From Paucibacter sp. PLA-PC-4 (GTDB lineage: Bacteria > Pseudomonadota > Gammaproteobacteria > Burkholderiales > Burkholderiaceae_C): a DNA stretch of 64,000 nucleotides. Each line of letters begins with the position of its first letter. Position 1 is the first letter of the stretch. The notes below the pieces were generated by a model. That model saw nothing but the letters and a program-made list of their open reading frames with translations. It did not search any database and had not been told where the DNA came from. Shown here in pieces: positions 63,879-64,000 of this stretch. The stretch is taken from the NCBI RefSeq assembly GCF_026241155.1, contig NZ_JAPFGP010000001.1:186001-250000 (forward strand). The letters are read 5' to 3'. A program made the translations under genes and the position numbers.

Positions 63879-64000
63879 ATGTATGCCGCGACTGTGAGCC
63901 GCCAGGACCATGTTTTCGACGCCGCCGCCAACGAACAGATGGAGCGCATTGTGTCGGACCTGGGCCGCATGTACCAGGAGCGCAACGAGGCTTTGCGCGA
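63879..64000 (+). CDS. Start of a signalling protein, possibly HD-domain type (cut by window end)
   Basis: An ATG with GGAGA 6 nt upstream opens a frame that runs to the window end (40 codons and more). The text contains MERIVSDLGRMYQERNEALR, a helical linker of a kind I associate with HD-GYP or HD-domain phosphodiesterases in response-regulator operons. The domain itself is outside the window, so the product is only a suggestion. Confidence 0.4.
   Translation, partial: MYAATVSRQDHVFDAAANEQMERIVSDLGRMYQERNEALR

Overview
The window is high-GC DNA with the gene content of a betaproteobacterium of the order Burkholderiales, probably near the Rubrivivax/Roseateles/Leptothrix group. The basis is the atpIBEFHAGDC order followed by hemE and priA, a PEP-CTERM protein, a Bug-type (TctC) binding protein, the cytochrome b561/c' pair, and the codon bias. 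No rRNA, tRNA, insertion sequence, prophage or CRISPR array was recognised. The first gene (TonB-dependent receptor) and the last gene (probable signalling protein) are cut by the window ends.

Layout. 1-6463: a compact plus-strand haem locus of a haem-type TonB-dependent receptor, an exported membrane-anchored CobN-like chelatase, an ExbB-like channel protein, a DUF2149 protein and a ChaN haem-binding lipoprotein. 6476-7871: an amidohydrolase gene broken by two frameshifts. 8197-15511: metabolic and stress genes (ICL/PEP-mutase-like enzyme, BenE, DUF6172, GshB, a sigma factor that seems to lack its region 4 helix-turn-helix, a 53-residue CPMC peptide, OsmC, GNAT, FUSC). 15456-20364: an SHMT-like enzyme divergent from a LysR regulator, then formaldehyde detoxification (FrmA-FghA) and MsrA. 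20374-25467: two MarR-controlled divergent units (siderophore-interacting protein; PhzS-like monooxygenase with a Bug protein) and a PEP-CTERM GDSL esterase. 25643-32497: Uup, a CNB-thioredoxin-reductase fusion, a split CHASE4-type diguanylate cyclase, VOC and Lrp genes, and DUF2059.

34104-39704 is a tightly coupled plus-strand operon (EamA exporter, Asp/Glu-type racemase, aminotransferase, PhzF, glyoxalase-like protein, AlaX tRNA editor, GST). It diverges from a MocR regulator across a perfect 9-bp inverted repeat. 39733-42473 holds cytochromes c' and b561, a GNAT and an SMP-30 enzyme. 42613-49925 is the complete F1Fo ATP synthase operon, closed by a strong terminator. 50007-54905 holds a sugar-phosphate mutarotase, PPK2, a LemA/TPM operon and hemE. 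55205-57292 is priA, preceded by an AT-rich gap with one perfect DnaA box.

57317-64000 is a chemosensory/response-regulator cluster: a minus-strand cheW-mcp-cheW-mcp series, a REC-Hpt protein, an HTH-REC protein, and a divergent single-domain REC with the start of a downstream gene. An 11-bp AT-rich motif occurs in two control regions of this cluster.

The most interesting candidates are (i) the haem locus, which reads as a proton-motive-force-coupled periplasmic tetrapyrrole chelatase or de-chelatase with its own haem lipoprotein, and (ii) the MocR-linked racemase/aminotransferase/PhzF/AlaX operon, which looks like a pathway for a non-standard or D-amino acid. Four genes show apparent reading-frame lesions or an internal deletion. 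For each frame lesion, sequencing error has to be excluded before it is called a pseudogene.
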